From positions 1 to 43,959 of the forward strand of contig NZ_VWSJ01000024.1 of assembly GCF_009690845.1 (NCBI RefSeq): a DNA stretch of 43,959 bases, written 5' to 3'. The notes below the pieces were generated by a model. That model was not told the DNA's origin. It worked only from the letters and a program-made list of their open reading frames with translations, and ran no database searches. Source of the stretch: Campylobacter portucalensis. GTDB taxonomy: Bacteria > Campylobacterota > Campylobacteria > Campylobacterales > Campylobacteraceae. The position numbers were made by a program, and so were the translations under genes. Shown piece after piece: positions 36,742 to 43,437 of this stretch (position 1 is its first letter; every line of letters begins with the position of its first letter).

Positions 36742-36789
36742 TACTTTTGGGGTAGGTAAGAGTATGGCAAAGAGAAAAAAAGGGAAAAA

Positions 36790-38355
36790 ATGGCGTATGT
36801 GAAAGAATTTAAAGAAGAGTGTATAAATTTATTAAATAGCGGTGTAAATTCCGTTTTGGTTTCAAAACAGATGGGGGTATCACGCCCAACCATATTGAAG
36901 TGGGCAAAAGAGGCAAAAAAATATGAAACGAGCATTGAAAATGCTATAAAATCACTTCAAGCCAAGATCGAATTACTTATCCAAAAAAACGATATCACCC
37001 CGCAAGAGACCGCACTCATGGCAGATCTCATCATCGCCTTAAACAGACTAACGGGTGAAAACAAAAAGAAAAAGACCATTTACGTAAAGCCGCCAATCAG
37101 TCTGGACAAGGCCGCACAAAACTTAAGAGAGAGAATTTTAAAAGAGGGCGAACTGTTTGAGTATCAAAAAGAGTTTTTTAGATCCGACGCACAGTTTAGG
37201 ATCGTTTTAAAGTCAAGGCAGATAGGTTTTAGCTACGTTGCGGCTGCTGATGCGTTGGTGGGCGGGGTTGGCGGGCGTAACCAGCTATTTTTATCCGCAT
37301 CCGAAGAGCAAGCCCAAATTTTAATGAACTATTTAAAACTATGGGCGTCAAAATTCGGCATAGCCTTAGCCAAAGAGAGCCAAACGGAGATCACGCTGGA
37401 AAATGGCGCCATCATAAAAGCCTTAGCGCACAACTTCCGCACCGTGCAGGGCTTTACGGGCGATATATGGATGGATGAGTTTGCCTGGTATCCAAATCCT
37501 AAGCGAATTTGGCATGCATTCGTGCCAAGTATCGGGGCTATTAAGGGGCGTTTAACGATACTGTCAACCCCATTTGAAGAAAAAAGCCTTTTTCATGAGC
37601 TTTTTAGCGATGAGTTAAAATATAGGATGTTTGAGCGTTTCCGTGTCGATATCTATAGGGCGATGGATGACGGGCTAAATTTCGATTTGGAGACGATGAG
37701 GGCACTTTTTGATGCCGATACGTGGGCAAGTGCTTATGAGTGCGTTTTTATAGACGATGAGAGTTCGCTTTTAAGTATAAGCCTCATTAAAAGCTGTATC
37801 GATGAAAGAGCCGGCTACTTCACACCTAGTAGCAGCACGCCGCTATTTTGCGGGTATGATATCGGGCGGGTGCATGATAGATCTACCCTTGCAGCTATTG
37901 AGAGTAATGGGGATAGCTACGTGCTGGCTATGATGGAGGTGTTTAATAAAGCAAGCTTTAAAGAGCAGGAAAATATCCTAACGGCACACCTAAAAAGCTA
38001 CCCCCTTGCCACCCTTGAGATGGATAAAACGGGGATCGGACTAAATCTAACAGAGACCATGCACGCCAAGTTTAAATCACGCATTACAGGGGTATATTTT
38101 ACTGCCCCCATAAAAGAGGAGTTAGCCCTCAACCTAAAAAAGCTATTTGAAGATAAAAAAATTTCAATCCCCAACGACTCGCGTCTTATTGCCGACTTGC
38201 ACGCCATAAAACGCACCGCAGGGGGTAAGAATTTCAAGTATGATGCCAAAAGAGATGAACACGGGCATGCTGATAGATTTTGGGCTTTAGCCCTGGCATG
38301 CCACAAGGTGGGGGCGGTAGTGAAACGAAAACGAGGCGGGGCAATCATTTTGTAG
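36790..38355 (+). CDS. Phage terminase large subunit with N-terminal helix-turn-helix
   Basis: A 521-residue packaging motor. Residues about 1-45 form a helix-turn-helix (GVNSVLVSKQMGVSRPTILKWA) that may recognise DNA, as in small-terminase or transposase N-termini. The ATPase follows: adenine/Walker-A region with FRIVLKSRQIGFSYVAAAD near 137, Walker B DIWMDEFAWY near 231, and the LTILSTPFEEKS coupling motif near 258. The nuclease domain from about 350 has acidic residues in LFCGYDIGR and TLEMDKTGIGL, ending with HGHADRFWALALACH. The ATG at 36790 is chosen for AAAGGG 7 bases upstream. It resembles Mu gp28-type terminases. Confidence 0.9.
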   Translation: MAYVKEFKEECINLLNSGVNSVLVSKQMGVSRPTILKWAKEAKKYETSIENAIKSLQAKIELLIQKNDITPQETALMADLIIALNRLTGENKKKKTIYVKPPISLDKAAQNLRERILKEGELFEYQKEFFRSDAQFRIVLKSRQIGFSYVAAADALVGGVGGRNQLFLSASEEQAQILMNYLKLWASKFGIALAKESQTEITLENGAIIKALAHNFRTVQGFTGDIWMDEFAWYPNPKRIWHAFVPSIGAIKGRLTILSTPFEEKSLFHELFSDELKYRMFERFRVDIYRAMDDGLNFDLETMRALFDADTWASAYECVFIDDESSLLSISLIKSCIDERAGYFTPSSSTPLFCGYDIGRVHDRSTLAAIESNGDSYVLAMMEVFNKASFKEQENILTAHLKSYPLATLEMDKTGIGLNLTETMHAKFKSRITGVYFTAPIKEELALNLKKLFEDKKISIPNDSRLIADLHAIKRTAGGKNFKYDAKRDEHGHADRFWALALACHKVGAVVKRKRGGAIIL

Positions 38356-38394
38356 GCCCCGCCTTTAAAATTTTAATTAAACGGGGGCTTTTAG
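38354..38394 (+). terminator. Likely terminator after the terminase gene
   Basis: AGGCCCCG and CGGGGGCT pair with one mismatch around a 19-base AT-rich loop, followed by TTT. It sits just past the terminase stop, between convergent transcripts. Confidence 0.45.
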
Positions 38395-38493
38395 TATTGG
38401 GGTTTTCCTTTTTTTGTTTTGTCTATATGCTTTATAGCTAACAAAAATAAAAAGTGCCACGGTTATAGCTAAAATAAGATTTTGACCTGCCAT
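38377..38493 (-). CDS. 38-residue single-pass membrane protein of the prophage
   Basis: The gene is short but well supported: AAGGA lies 6 bases before ATG 38493, and the product MAGQNLILAITVALFIFVSY... has one hydrophobic helix (residues 4-20) followed by a basic tail (KAYRQNKKRKTP) that ends LKAPV. It has the shape of small phage membrane proteins such as holins or holin partners, but nothing more specific can be claimed. It is the last gene of the leftward small-gene operon and converges on the terminase gene. Confidence 0.7.
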   Translation of the reverse strand: MAGQNLILAITVALFIFVSYKAYRQNKKRKTPILKAPV

Positions 38494-38529
38494 TTTTAAT
38501 CCTTTTTATTCTCTTTAGTGTTTTTAATA

Positions 38530-38658
38530 TCATCCAAACAAGCCCTGTAAATATCTTTGGTATCCTTCTTGGCTTAGCCTCTCCCCCGTATTTTTCAGTT
38601 CCGCCCCCGCACCTAAAACAGCGTCCAAAAAATCCCCAAAATCAACACTAGATTTCAC
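38530..38658 (-). CDS. 42-residue prophage protein, function unknown
   Basis: Starts at GTG 38658, inside the last codons of the upstream gene, with a perfect GGAGG 6 bases before it. The product begins MKSSVDFGDFLDAVLG, continues AGAELKNTGERLS and ends LQGLFG. It is an amphipathic, soluble-looking peptide. The strong ribosome site and operon position support a real gene. No family is recognised. Confidence 0.65.
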   Translation of the reverse strand: MKSSVDFGDFLDAVLGAGAELKNTGERLSQEGYQRYLQGLFG

Positions 38659-38963
38659 AACTAGCCTCCGCTAAAGTTATAACGGATAAAAACCCTATCT
38701 CACTTAATTCCGCAGCACTATCTAACACCCTCGCAACGTTTAAAAAGCTTTTAAAATTGATATCATAAACCTTTTTATCCTGGGTTAAAAAGTCGCGGTT
38801 GCCACTAAAAAAGGTTTTAATAATTGGCGTGATTTTGCTGTGCTTTACTTCTAAAAGCCTTGCCAACTCTATTGATGTAATAAAATAATCTTCACACCCC
38901 TCAAGCCTCTCAATCTTTTGTCTGTTTTTTTTCTTTTTCCAAATATTTTTCTATAACACTCAT
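38648..38963 (-). pseudogene. Small prophage protein of about 104 residues, frameshifted in an A8 run
   Basis: ATG 38963 has GGAG 6 bases upstream and reads MSVIEKYLEKEKKQTKD then stops. The frame that carries the rest (GCEDYFITSIELARLLEV, then FLTQDKKVYDINFKSFLNVARV) is entered if one A is removed from the A8 run at 38925-38932, giving 104 residues. The restored N-terminus is helical and charged; the core LARLLEVKHSKITPIIKTFF looks like a DNA-binding or Rha-like helix pair. It starts 2 bases after the preceding gene ends. Confidence 0.65.
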
Positions 38964-38964
38964 T

Positions 38965-39551
38965 TTATTCTCCTTTATTTTTTTCAAAAAATGATTGTTT
39001 ATATTCTAAAATTTCTTTAGCCGTTAAGGCAAGTTTTAAAGTTTTTCCCCACTCAAAAAGTTCTTTAGTATCGTTAAAAACAGATGAGCTCCAGTAAGTA
39101 TAGTCTTGGTTATCTTTCCAGCTGATCAACCTTTCTTTTTCTTCTTTATCAGCCATTCTTGCCCAATATTGAGCGTAAGTCTCTTTTAGGGGGCAGTTTT
39201 CGCCGGATATTGCATAGGTTAATAATAGCTTAAGAGCTTCTCGAGATATATCAACAACACAAGTGGAAGTTCCGGTAATGTTTTTTCCAACTGTTCAATG
39301 CAACTCTTAAAAAGGCTTCTGTTGGTTATTAAAAGAGATTTAAAAGCCCGAATATCTTCATAACAAAACAGTTTTTTATTAAATACAGGTTCTAGCATAT
39401 CAATTAAGCTGCGATCTATTAACTCTATATACGGTATGAAAAAATTATACCGTTCGCTTTTAAAGTTCTTTATTGCGTTATCTATTATGCCCTTAATTTC
39501 ATCTACCTTTTCTTCTATATCCTCTTGTTTTTCTATTTCTTCTCTTGTCAT
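38965..39551 (-). pseudogene. Prophage protein of about 195 residues, unknown function, one frameshift
   Basis: The first frame (from ATG 39551, MTREEIEKQEDIEEKVDEIK) is helical and acidic and reads to 39219. A second frame, open from 39294 to 38965, encodes NITGTSTCVVDISREALKLL, then CPLKETYAQYWARMADKEEK and DYTYWSSSVF. One added base near 39285-39298 joins them into 195 residues. The second frame has much more protein-like composition than the tail of the first, so the lesion is probably real. No family recognised. The start overlaps the 73-residue gene by 4 bases. Confidence 0.6.
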
Positions 39552-39769
39552 TTTATCCCCTTTGCGTTTTTAATCTCTTTTGTTTGCGGCGTCTCTTTTA
39601 GCCGCTTAGCCATATTCCAGCACAAATGATCAAGCGTATAAAGCGCCTGAGTTAATCCCACTCTATCGCCATCATCCCTGCAAATCCTCCCAAGCCCCTC
39701 AAGCAAAACACTAAGCCCCTCTAAAAGCTCCGTAGCGTTATCTACTTCATCCAAAAAAAATACATTCAC
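39548..39769 (-). CDS. 73-residue prophage protein, function unknown
   Basis: A small, acidic, helical protein: DEVDNATELLEGLSVLLEGL, then GLTQALYTLDHLCWNMAKRL and a basic C-terminal tail. It overlaps the Rha-like gene by 4 bases and the following gene by 4 bases, so it is a mid-operon gene. The helical repeat with many Leu residues suggests a small dimeric or regulatory protein; no family is recognised. Confidence 0.7.
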   Translation of the reverse strand: MNVFFLDEVDNATELLEGLSVLLEGLGRICRDDGDRVGLTQALYTLDHLCWNMAKRLKETPQTKEIKNAKGIK

Positions 39770-40483
39770 AGCTCACCCCTTATCGCATTCCTTACCCCAC
39801 TATCGCTTCGCTCCACCCTGCGGCAAATCTCTGCCAAACTAAGCCCGCTCCTATAAAGCCTTACTATCTCATCTTTTTCGCTTTTGCTTAGGCGAGTGCC
39901 TTTTTTAGCTAAGTTTTGTGATAAAGTAAATACTTCATTTTTGTTTTCAAGTAAGCTTACTTGCTTTTCAAGCAAAGAGGTGTATTTATCCTTAGTGGTT
40001 ATTAACTCACTTGCTAGGGCTTTGTTTTTACTATCAAGGTCGTTTAACTTCTCATTTAGCTTACCAACACTTTTGATTAGGTTATCAAGATGGGGGCGTG
40101 ATGAGTTTTTGTCTTCTAGCTTTTTAGCATAACTTAAAAGTTCGTTGTATTTATCAATACCTATTGAAAAATTCTCTCTAATGTGATAAAATTCTTTTAT
40201 CAATGCTTTTTTTAAATTCTCGCACGATAGGGGTATTTTGCAAGTAGGTTAAAATAAGCATTGATTGCTGTTCATTTAGATAAAAAATCTTATTAGGACG
40301 CCCTCCAAACTCGCTGTTTTGGGGTTTAGTCATTTCAAATGACACCTTTCCAAACTCCTTAAAGTCATCTAAATGTTTATCTATAAGCAGTCTTACACTT
40401 CTAGCTTTTGCATGTGTATTTTCTGCTATAACTAGATGTGAAACGCTTGGCTCACCTTTAAAAATTGAAACTAAATTACTCAT
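39766..40483 (-). pseudogene. Rha-family phage regulator with C-terminal HTH, frameshifted at an A7 run
   Basis: The first frame (ATG 40483) encodes an Rha domain: HAKARSVRLLIDKHLDDF, GRPNKIFYLNEQQSMLIL and TPIVREFKKS. After an A7 run (40207-40213) it stops within about 11 codons. The second frame continues naturally as LIKEFYHIRENFSIGIDKY, followed by a long coiled coil (LNEKLNDLDSKNKALASEL) and a C-terminal helix-turn-helix (SEKDEIVRLYRSGLSLAEIC). Removing one A gives 238 residues. Rha proteins interfere with host growth and act as phage regulators. The second frame could also be made separately from a TTG at 40203. Start overlaps the 36-residue gene (ATGA). Confidence 0.75.
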
Positions 40484-40590
40484 TTTTTATCCTTTAAATT
40501 TTTAACTTCATTTTCTAGTTTTTTAAGGCGGGCTTCATTAAGTTCTGCCCACACACCTAAAATGATGATTAAGATAAAATCTAAACTCAT
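40480..40590 (-). CDS. 36-residue membrane-anchored prophage protein
   Basis: ATG 40590 has AGGAG 6 bases upstream. The product MSLDFILIIILGVWAELNEA... has a short hydrophobic helix (residues 4-15) and then a charged coiled coil (RLKKLENEVKNLKDKK). It overlaps the Rha start as ATGA, so translation is coupled. The architecture resembles spanin-like or small regulatory membrane proteins; the function is unknown. Confidence 0.65.
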   Translation of the reverse strand: MSLDFILIIILGVWAELNEARLKKLENEVKNLKDKK

Positions 40591-40638
40591 TTTTACTCCT
40601 TTACTTAAAATTTGCTATAATACCTTTGATGAGATGAA

Positions 40639-40659
40639 AGCCCCTTAGCGGAAGGGGCT
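40639..40659. promoter_or_regulatory. Perfect 8-bp hairpin in the small-gene operon
   Basis: AGCCCCTT and AAGGGGCT pair around a 5-base loop, between the 26- and 36-residue genes. No U-run follows on the minus strand, so it may be an mRNA-stability or attenuation element rather than a full terminator. Confidence 0.55.
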
Positions 40660-40663
40660 ACTC

Positions 40664-40744
40664 TTAGCTTTTAAAAAGCTTGAGTATGGCAATAGCATAA
40701 AATGCTATCTGTAAGATTACCGCTATTAATCTTAGCCATTTCAT
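40664..40744 (-). CDS. 26-residue single-helix membrane peptide, first gene of the small-gene operon
   Basis: ATG 40744 has AGGAG 7 bases upstream and lies about 45 bases downstream of the expected start of transcription from the strong promoter at 40797-40825. The product, beginning MKWLRLIAVILQIAFY and ending ILKLFKS, is one hydrophobic helix with basic ends. Size and shape are like small phage membrane peptides or type I toxins, though no antisense RNA promoter is evident. Ribosome site and position are the main evidence for a gene. Confidence 0.55.
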   Translation of the reverse strand: MKWLRLIAVILQIAFYAIAILKLFKS

Positions 40745-40796
40745 CTTGTCTCCTTGATTTTATTTCAAAGTCGTTATTAACAACTTTGATAACATA

Positions 40797-40825
40797 ATTA
40801 TATCATAAATAACTATGTTTGTCAA
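40797..40825 (-). promoter_or_regulatory. Consensus sigma-70 promoter with overlapping operator-like inverted repeat
   Basis: On the minus strand TTGACA (40820-40825), a 17-base spacer and TATAAT (40797-40802) match the consensus exactly. An inverted repeat, CATAATTAT (40793-40801) and ATAACTATG (40809-40817), 8 of 9 arms pairing with a 7-base gap, covers the -10 box and spacer. A perfect promoter with such an overlap is the usual design of a repressed phage promoter. The HTH gene just upstream is a candidate repressor. Confidence 0.8.
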
Positions 40826-40873
40826 GATAAAAAGATATTTTATATTATTTTATTTAAATATTTAGTAGTTTTT

Positions 40874-40903
40874 AAAGACTTCTTAGTCTTTTAAGAAGTC
40901 TTT
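40874..40903 (-). terminator. Terminator-like inverted repeat at the end of the HTH gene
   Basis: A perfect 12-bp inverted repeat (AAAGACTTCTTA / TAAGAAGTCTTT) with a 6-base loop spans the HTH stop codon. It would fold in either transcript. The tail is A/T-rich but has no long U-run. Confidence 0.6.
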
Positions 40904-41119
40904 TATAAGAGTTTTTATAGCTTTTATATTTTCAAGTTCGCCTTTTAGCTTTTGATTTTCTAATAAAAGCTCCAAAGATTTAGTCATTTGTTCGCTAATC
41001 TCGCCTTTTGTGAGTGCGTTTTTTATTCCACCCTCACTATACCCTATCAACTCCCCAAGCTGTTTATAAGTAAGCCCTAGCTCTTTACAAGTTGATTTAA
41101 TTAAATTCTCTTTTTCCAT
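40883..41119 (-). CDS. Small HTH DNA-binding protein, possible prophage repressor
   Basis: A 78-residue protein with an N-terminal helix-turn-helix (LGLTYKQLGELIGYSEGGIKN..., about residues 12-40) of the XRE/Cro type and a C-terminal helical coiled region (ELLLENQKLKGELENIKAIK), fit for dimerisation. A TATAAT at 41146-41151 gives it its own promoter within about 30 bases of the ATG; the ribosome site is weak (AAAGG). It lies directly upstream of the repeat-covered promoter at 40797-40825, so it may regulate that promoter. That link is inference. Confidence 0.75.
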   Translation of the reverse strand: MEKENLIKSTCKELGLTYKQLGELIGYSEGGIKNALTKGEISEQMTKSLELLLENQKLKGELENIKAIKTLIKDFLKD

Positions 41120-41188
41120 CTTTTTGCCTTTAAAATTTTATCTAAATTATACCTTAACAACTTTAAAATTCACACAAGCCCAAGACGC

Positions 41189-41611
41189 TTAATCCCCTTT
41201 TAGCGTGATTTTTATATCCTTAGCCAACTTGTCGGCTAATTTTTGAGCCAGATCGTTTTTTGCCTGTTCAAACTCACCCCCGCCCACGTAGCTGTAAAAC
41301 GCACGGCTTAAGTAGGGGTTAGCCCCGGTGCCAGGGTGGCGTACAAGCTTGCCATAGATTGCCGCACGGCTTGCCAGCACCCTTTTATTTTTAGGGGTGA
41401 TTAGGTGGGGGCGTGTGCCAAAGTGCACAAATTTCGCATATGGGGTGATGGTGGTATTTCCAACCGAAATTTTAAACTCATCCATCCCGTCATCAAAAAC
41501 TTGAATATCTTTTTTAAGATTGCCCGTTTTATAGGGGGCGATCTCTTTTGCGCGCGTACGCACGCCTGAGGCAACGCGAAATAAAAAGGCTTTTAGCGCA
41601 TCTTTAATCAT
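41189..41611 (-). CDS. HK97 gp10-like phage head-tail / tail completion protein
   Basis: A 140-residue protein with the HK97 gp10 pattern: AKEIAPYKTGNLKKDIQV near residue 21, TTITPYAKFVHFGTRPHLI near 53, the loop VRHPGTGANPYLSRAF near 90, and a C-terminal helix (QKLADKLAKDI). Proteins of this group finish the head-tail joint or tail tube; Mu gpG plays a similar role next to gpF. It overlaps the upstream gene by 4 bases and is the last gene of the GemA-zinc-MuF run. Confidence 0.85.
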   Translation of the reverse strand: MIKDALKAFLFRVASGVRTRAKEIAPYKTGNLKKDIQVFDDGMDEFKISVGNTTITPYAKFVHFGTRPHLITPKNKRVLASRAAIYGKLVRHPGTGANPYLSRAFYSYVGGGEFEQAKNDLAQKLADKLAKDIKITLKGD

Positions 41612-41958
41612 CTCTCCCCCGCCCGCTCACTCTCATCTGCTTTAAAATTCTCTCTTACGTAGTTTAAAGCGTCAATAAAGGTGCCTTGAAAGGTTTTTAT
41701 CACTCTACCGACATTGGTATCGAAGTGATTAAACTCGCAAATCTCGCCAAACTCTTTAAAATTTTTAGCGTTTTGGCATTCGTCTTGGCTGGGGGCAAAT
41801 AGATCAAAAAGATAGGCAATTTTGCCGTCTTTTACAGTAGTCATCGGCTTAATAAGCCCTTTCAATGGCGTGTCTTTGTCATTTTCTTCATTATAATCAT
41901 ATGATCCGATGTGCCACTCTATCCCATAAAATGCGATTTCAAATTTTCTAAGTTCCAT
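41608..41958 (-). CDS. Acidic 116-residue protein directly behind the MuF gene, function unknown
   Basis: A compact, acidic protein (EIAFYGIEWHIGSYDYNEEND, then KIAYLFDLFAPSQDECQNAK, and GRVIKTFQGTFIDALNYVREN). It starts 40 bases inside the 3' end of the MuF-type gene, with AGAGG 8 bases before ATG 41958. No virion family is recognised. Acidic small proteins immediately after polymorphic toxin genes are often immunity proteins, so that is one possible role given the MuF C-terminus; a minor virion role is equally open. Confidence 0.75.
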   Translation of the reverse strand: MELRKFEIAFYGIEWHIGSYDYNEENDKDTPLKGLIKPMTTVKDGKIAYLFDLFAPSQDECQNAKNFKEFGEICEFNHFDTNVGRVIKTFQGTFIDALNYVRENFKADESERAGER

Positions 41959-43160
41959 TTAATAACCTCTCTTTTATCTTTTATACTGTTTTGTTTAAAG
42001 TAATTATAAATTGCCTTTTTATTGCCATTTTTTGGCGGTATAAACGTCACTATCCTATCACCATTAAACACAATAAAAAAGCCATTGTCACTAAAAGAAT
42101 TTAATCTGTTTTTATTTTTTTTATTTGGTGCAATTTCATTTATTGAATTTAATGCTTTTATTATATCTTCTTTTTTCGCTTTTTTATAAAGCGGAGTCGT
42201 GTGTTTGCCTTTAATGTAATTATATTTATCAACAACCCGCTCAACCCCCATTTTATCTATATGCCTTAAAATTTCATCATTTTTAGGCGCTTTGGTAGCC
42301 CTCATCTTCACACCATCCACCTTATACTCATCAATCCACACGGGCACCACCTCGCTTCTACACCTAAAATGATAAGGCGGCAAGCCAAAATTATGCGGCA
42401 GATCGCTTGTCTTGGCATTAAAGCCGCCGCTCATCCACATGGCGGCCGCTTTTTTTTCGCTCATATTTTTGGCGTTGATGATTTTATTGGCTTGATTTTC
42501 CAAGTGTGAAGCCGGTATTATACGCCCGTGCATACAACGACAAATCTCACTCGTGCGGCTATCCATTCTAGCTACCACCTTATAAAATTTAACGCCGTAT
42601 TTTTGAGCTTGGGTGATGGTTGAGACGTTTTGGGCTTGGCTTATGATATGATCACCTAGTCCTGCGAAGTATGATACGCCATGTTTTATCTCACCCTCAA
42701 AAGCCTTTTTTAAAGCCGCCGCCATCTCATCACGCGCCAACTCACCATTAAAAACCGACCGTATCACGCTTTTTAACCTCTCTTGAAATTTTTGGCTATA
42801 CTCAACACCCGCCCAATAAAAGCCCCGACGCATAGCCTCGATAGCCCTAAAATCCTGCCCATCAAAACTCACCCCCAAAACAGCCCCATTTAAAAGGGCC
42901 AGTTTTTGATAAATCTCTTCAAGGTTGGTAGGATTTAGGGCGATATCTATCCCCTTTATTTTGGAAGTTACAAGCCCCATTAACTCATCCAATTCCAAAT
43001 CAAAATTTTTATTTATAAAAATTAGTAAATTGGCAAGTTTCTCTTCAAGGTGCGATCCTACCAGGTTAGAATTTTCCCTTAAAAACTCATCTATGATCTC
43101 GCCCGCGTCTTTATCGAATTTTGATTTTAAAAGCTCTTTTAATAGCCGCTTTTCATTCAT
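41919..43160 (-). CDS. MuF/SPP1 gp7-type head morphogenesis protein with an extra C-terminal domain
   Basis: This 413-residue protein has the MuF head-morphogenesis domain at about residues 100-285: FYWAGVEYSQKFQERLKSVI, then VARMDSRTSEICRCMHGR and LPPYHFRCRSEVVPVW, with the Cys/His pattern of the family. These proteins enter the capsid and help head assembly. Residues about 290-413 are extra: KGKHTTPLYKKAKKEDIIKA, then DNGFFIVFNGDRIVTFIPP and a Lys/Asn-rich end. MuF proteins of other phages carry toxin nucleases (BECR-fold) at this place. The match here is by position and a vague beta-strand pattern only. It overlaps the zinc gene by 4 bases and the next gene by 40. Confidence 0.88.
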   Translation of the reverse strand: MNEKRLLKELLKSKFDKDAGEIIDEFLRENSNLVGSHLEEKLANLLIFINKNFDLELDELMGLVTSKIKGIDIALNPTNLEEIYQKLALLNGAVLGVSFDGQDFRAIEAMRRGFYWAGVEYSQKFQERLKSVIRSVFNGELARDEMAAALKKAFEGEIKHGVSYFAGLGDHIISQAQNVSTITQAQKYGVKFYKVVARMDSRTSEICRCMHGRIIPASHLENQANKIINAKNMSEKKAAAMWMSGGFNAKTSDLPHNFGLPPYHFRCRSEVVPVWIDEYKVDGVKMRATKAPKNDEILRHIDKMGVERVVDKYNYIKGKHTTPLYKKAKKEDIIKALNSINEIAPNKKNKNRLNSFSDNGFFIVFNGDRIVTFIPPKNGNKKAIYNYFKQNSIKDKREVIKWNLENLKSHFMG

Positions 43161-43363
43161 GCACGCCCCCGCTCTTCCAGTGCATTTTTTAAACTCTCTT
43201 TCGTATCTTCCAAATACTCCTGCCAGTACGGATCGAAGTATAACGCCTCAATAGTGGGAAAGCTTTTAAGGTACTTTTGACACACTCTATAGCGTTTATT
43301 GTGCAAATTTTTAATGGTCACTACAATTTTCGTCTTTTCATTGCCGCAATATGGACAAAACAT
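43157..43363 (-). CDS. Small zinc-ribbon protein (Ogr/Delta- or NrdR-like) with an incomplete Cys pattern
   Basis: A 68-residue protein starting MFCPYCGNEKTKIVVTI, where CPYC is a good first zinc knuckle. The second knuckle reads YRVCQKYLKSFPTIEALYF: only one Cys, with Tyr (TAC) where a TGC Cys would be expected. Ogr/Delta activators and NrdR N-termini share this layout; Ogr switches on P2 late genes, so a late-gene regulator is possible. AAAAAAAGGAG precedes ATG 43363, next to a large inverted repeat. It overlaps the MuF start by 4 bases (ATGA). Confidence 0.7.
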   Translation of the reverse strand: MFCPYCGNEKTKIVVTIKNLHNKRYRVCQKYLKSFPTIEALYFDPYWQEYLEDTKESLKNALEERGRA

Positions 43364-43373
43364 CTTAAACTCC

Positions 43374-43431
43374 TTTTTTTAAGGGGGATTTTACCGCATT
43401 TTTGTGTTTTTTTACAGCCCCCTTAAAAAAA
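43374..43431. promoter_or_regulatory. 14-bp inverted repeat ahead of the zinc-ribbon gene
   Basis: TTTTTTTAAGGGGG (43374-43387) and CCCCCTTAAAAAAA (43418-43431) are perfect inverted copies with a 30-base loop, between GemA and the zinc-ribbon gene. On the minus strand one arm ends just before the GGAG of the zinc gene. It can end transcription (U-run on either strand) or fold over the ribosome site. Confidence 0.6.
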
Positions 43432-43437
43432 AGAGCC

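Noticed and set aside
36690-36745. CGTTTAAA repeats as a CRISPR array
   Set aside because: The units are 18 bases with 3 bases between, with no spacers and no cas genes.
36764-36802. Earlier ATG for the terminase at 36764
   Set aside because: It reads only 12 codons (MAKRKKGKKWRM) to a stop in another frame; the ATG at 36790 has its own ribosome site.
38500-38534. Possible ORF MILKTLKRIKRIKNG overlapping the stop of the 42-residue gene
   Set aside because: It runs antagonistically through the better supported 38-residue gene in another frame and lacks its own ribosome site.
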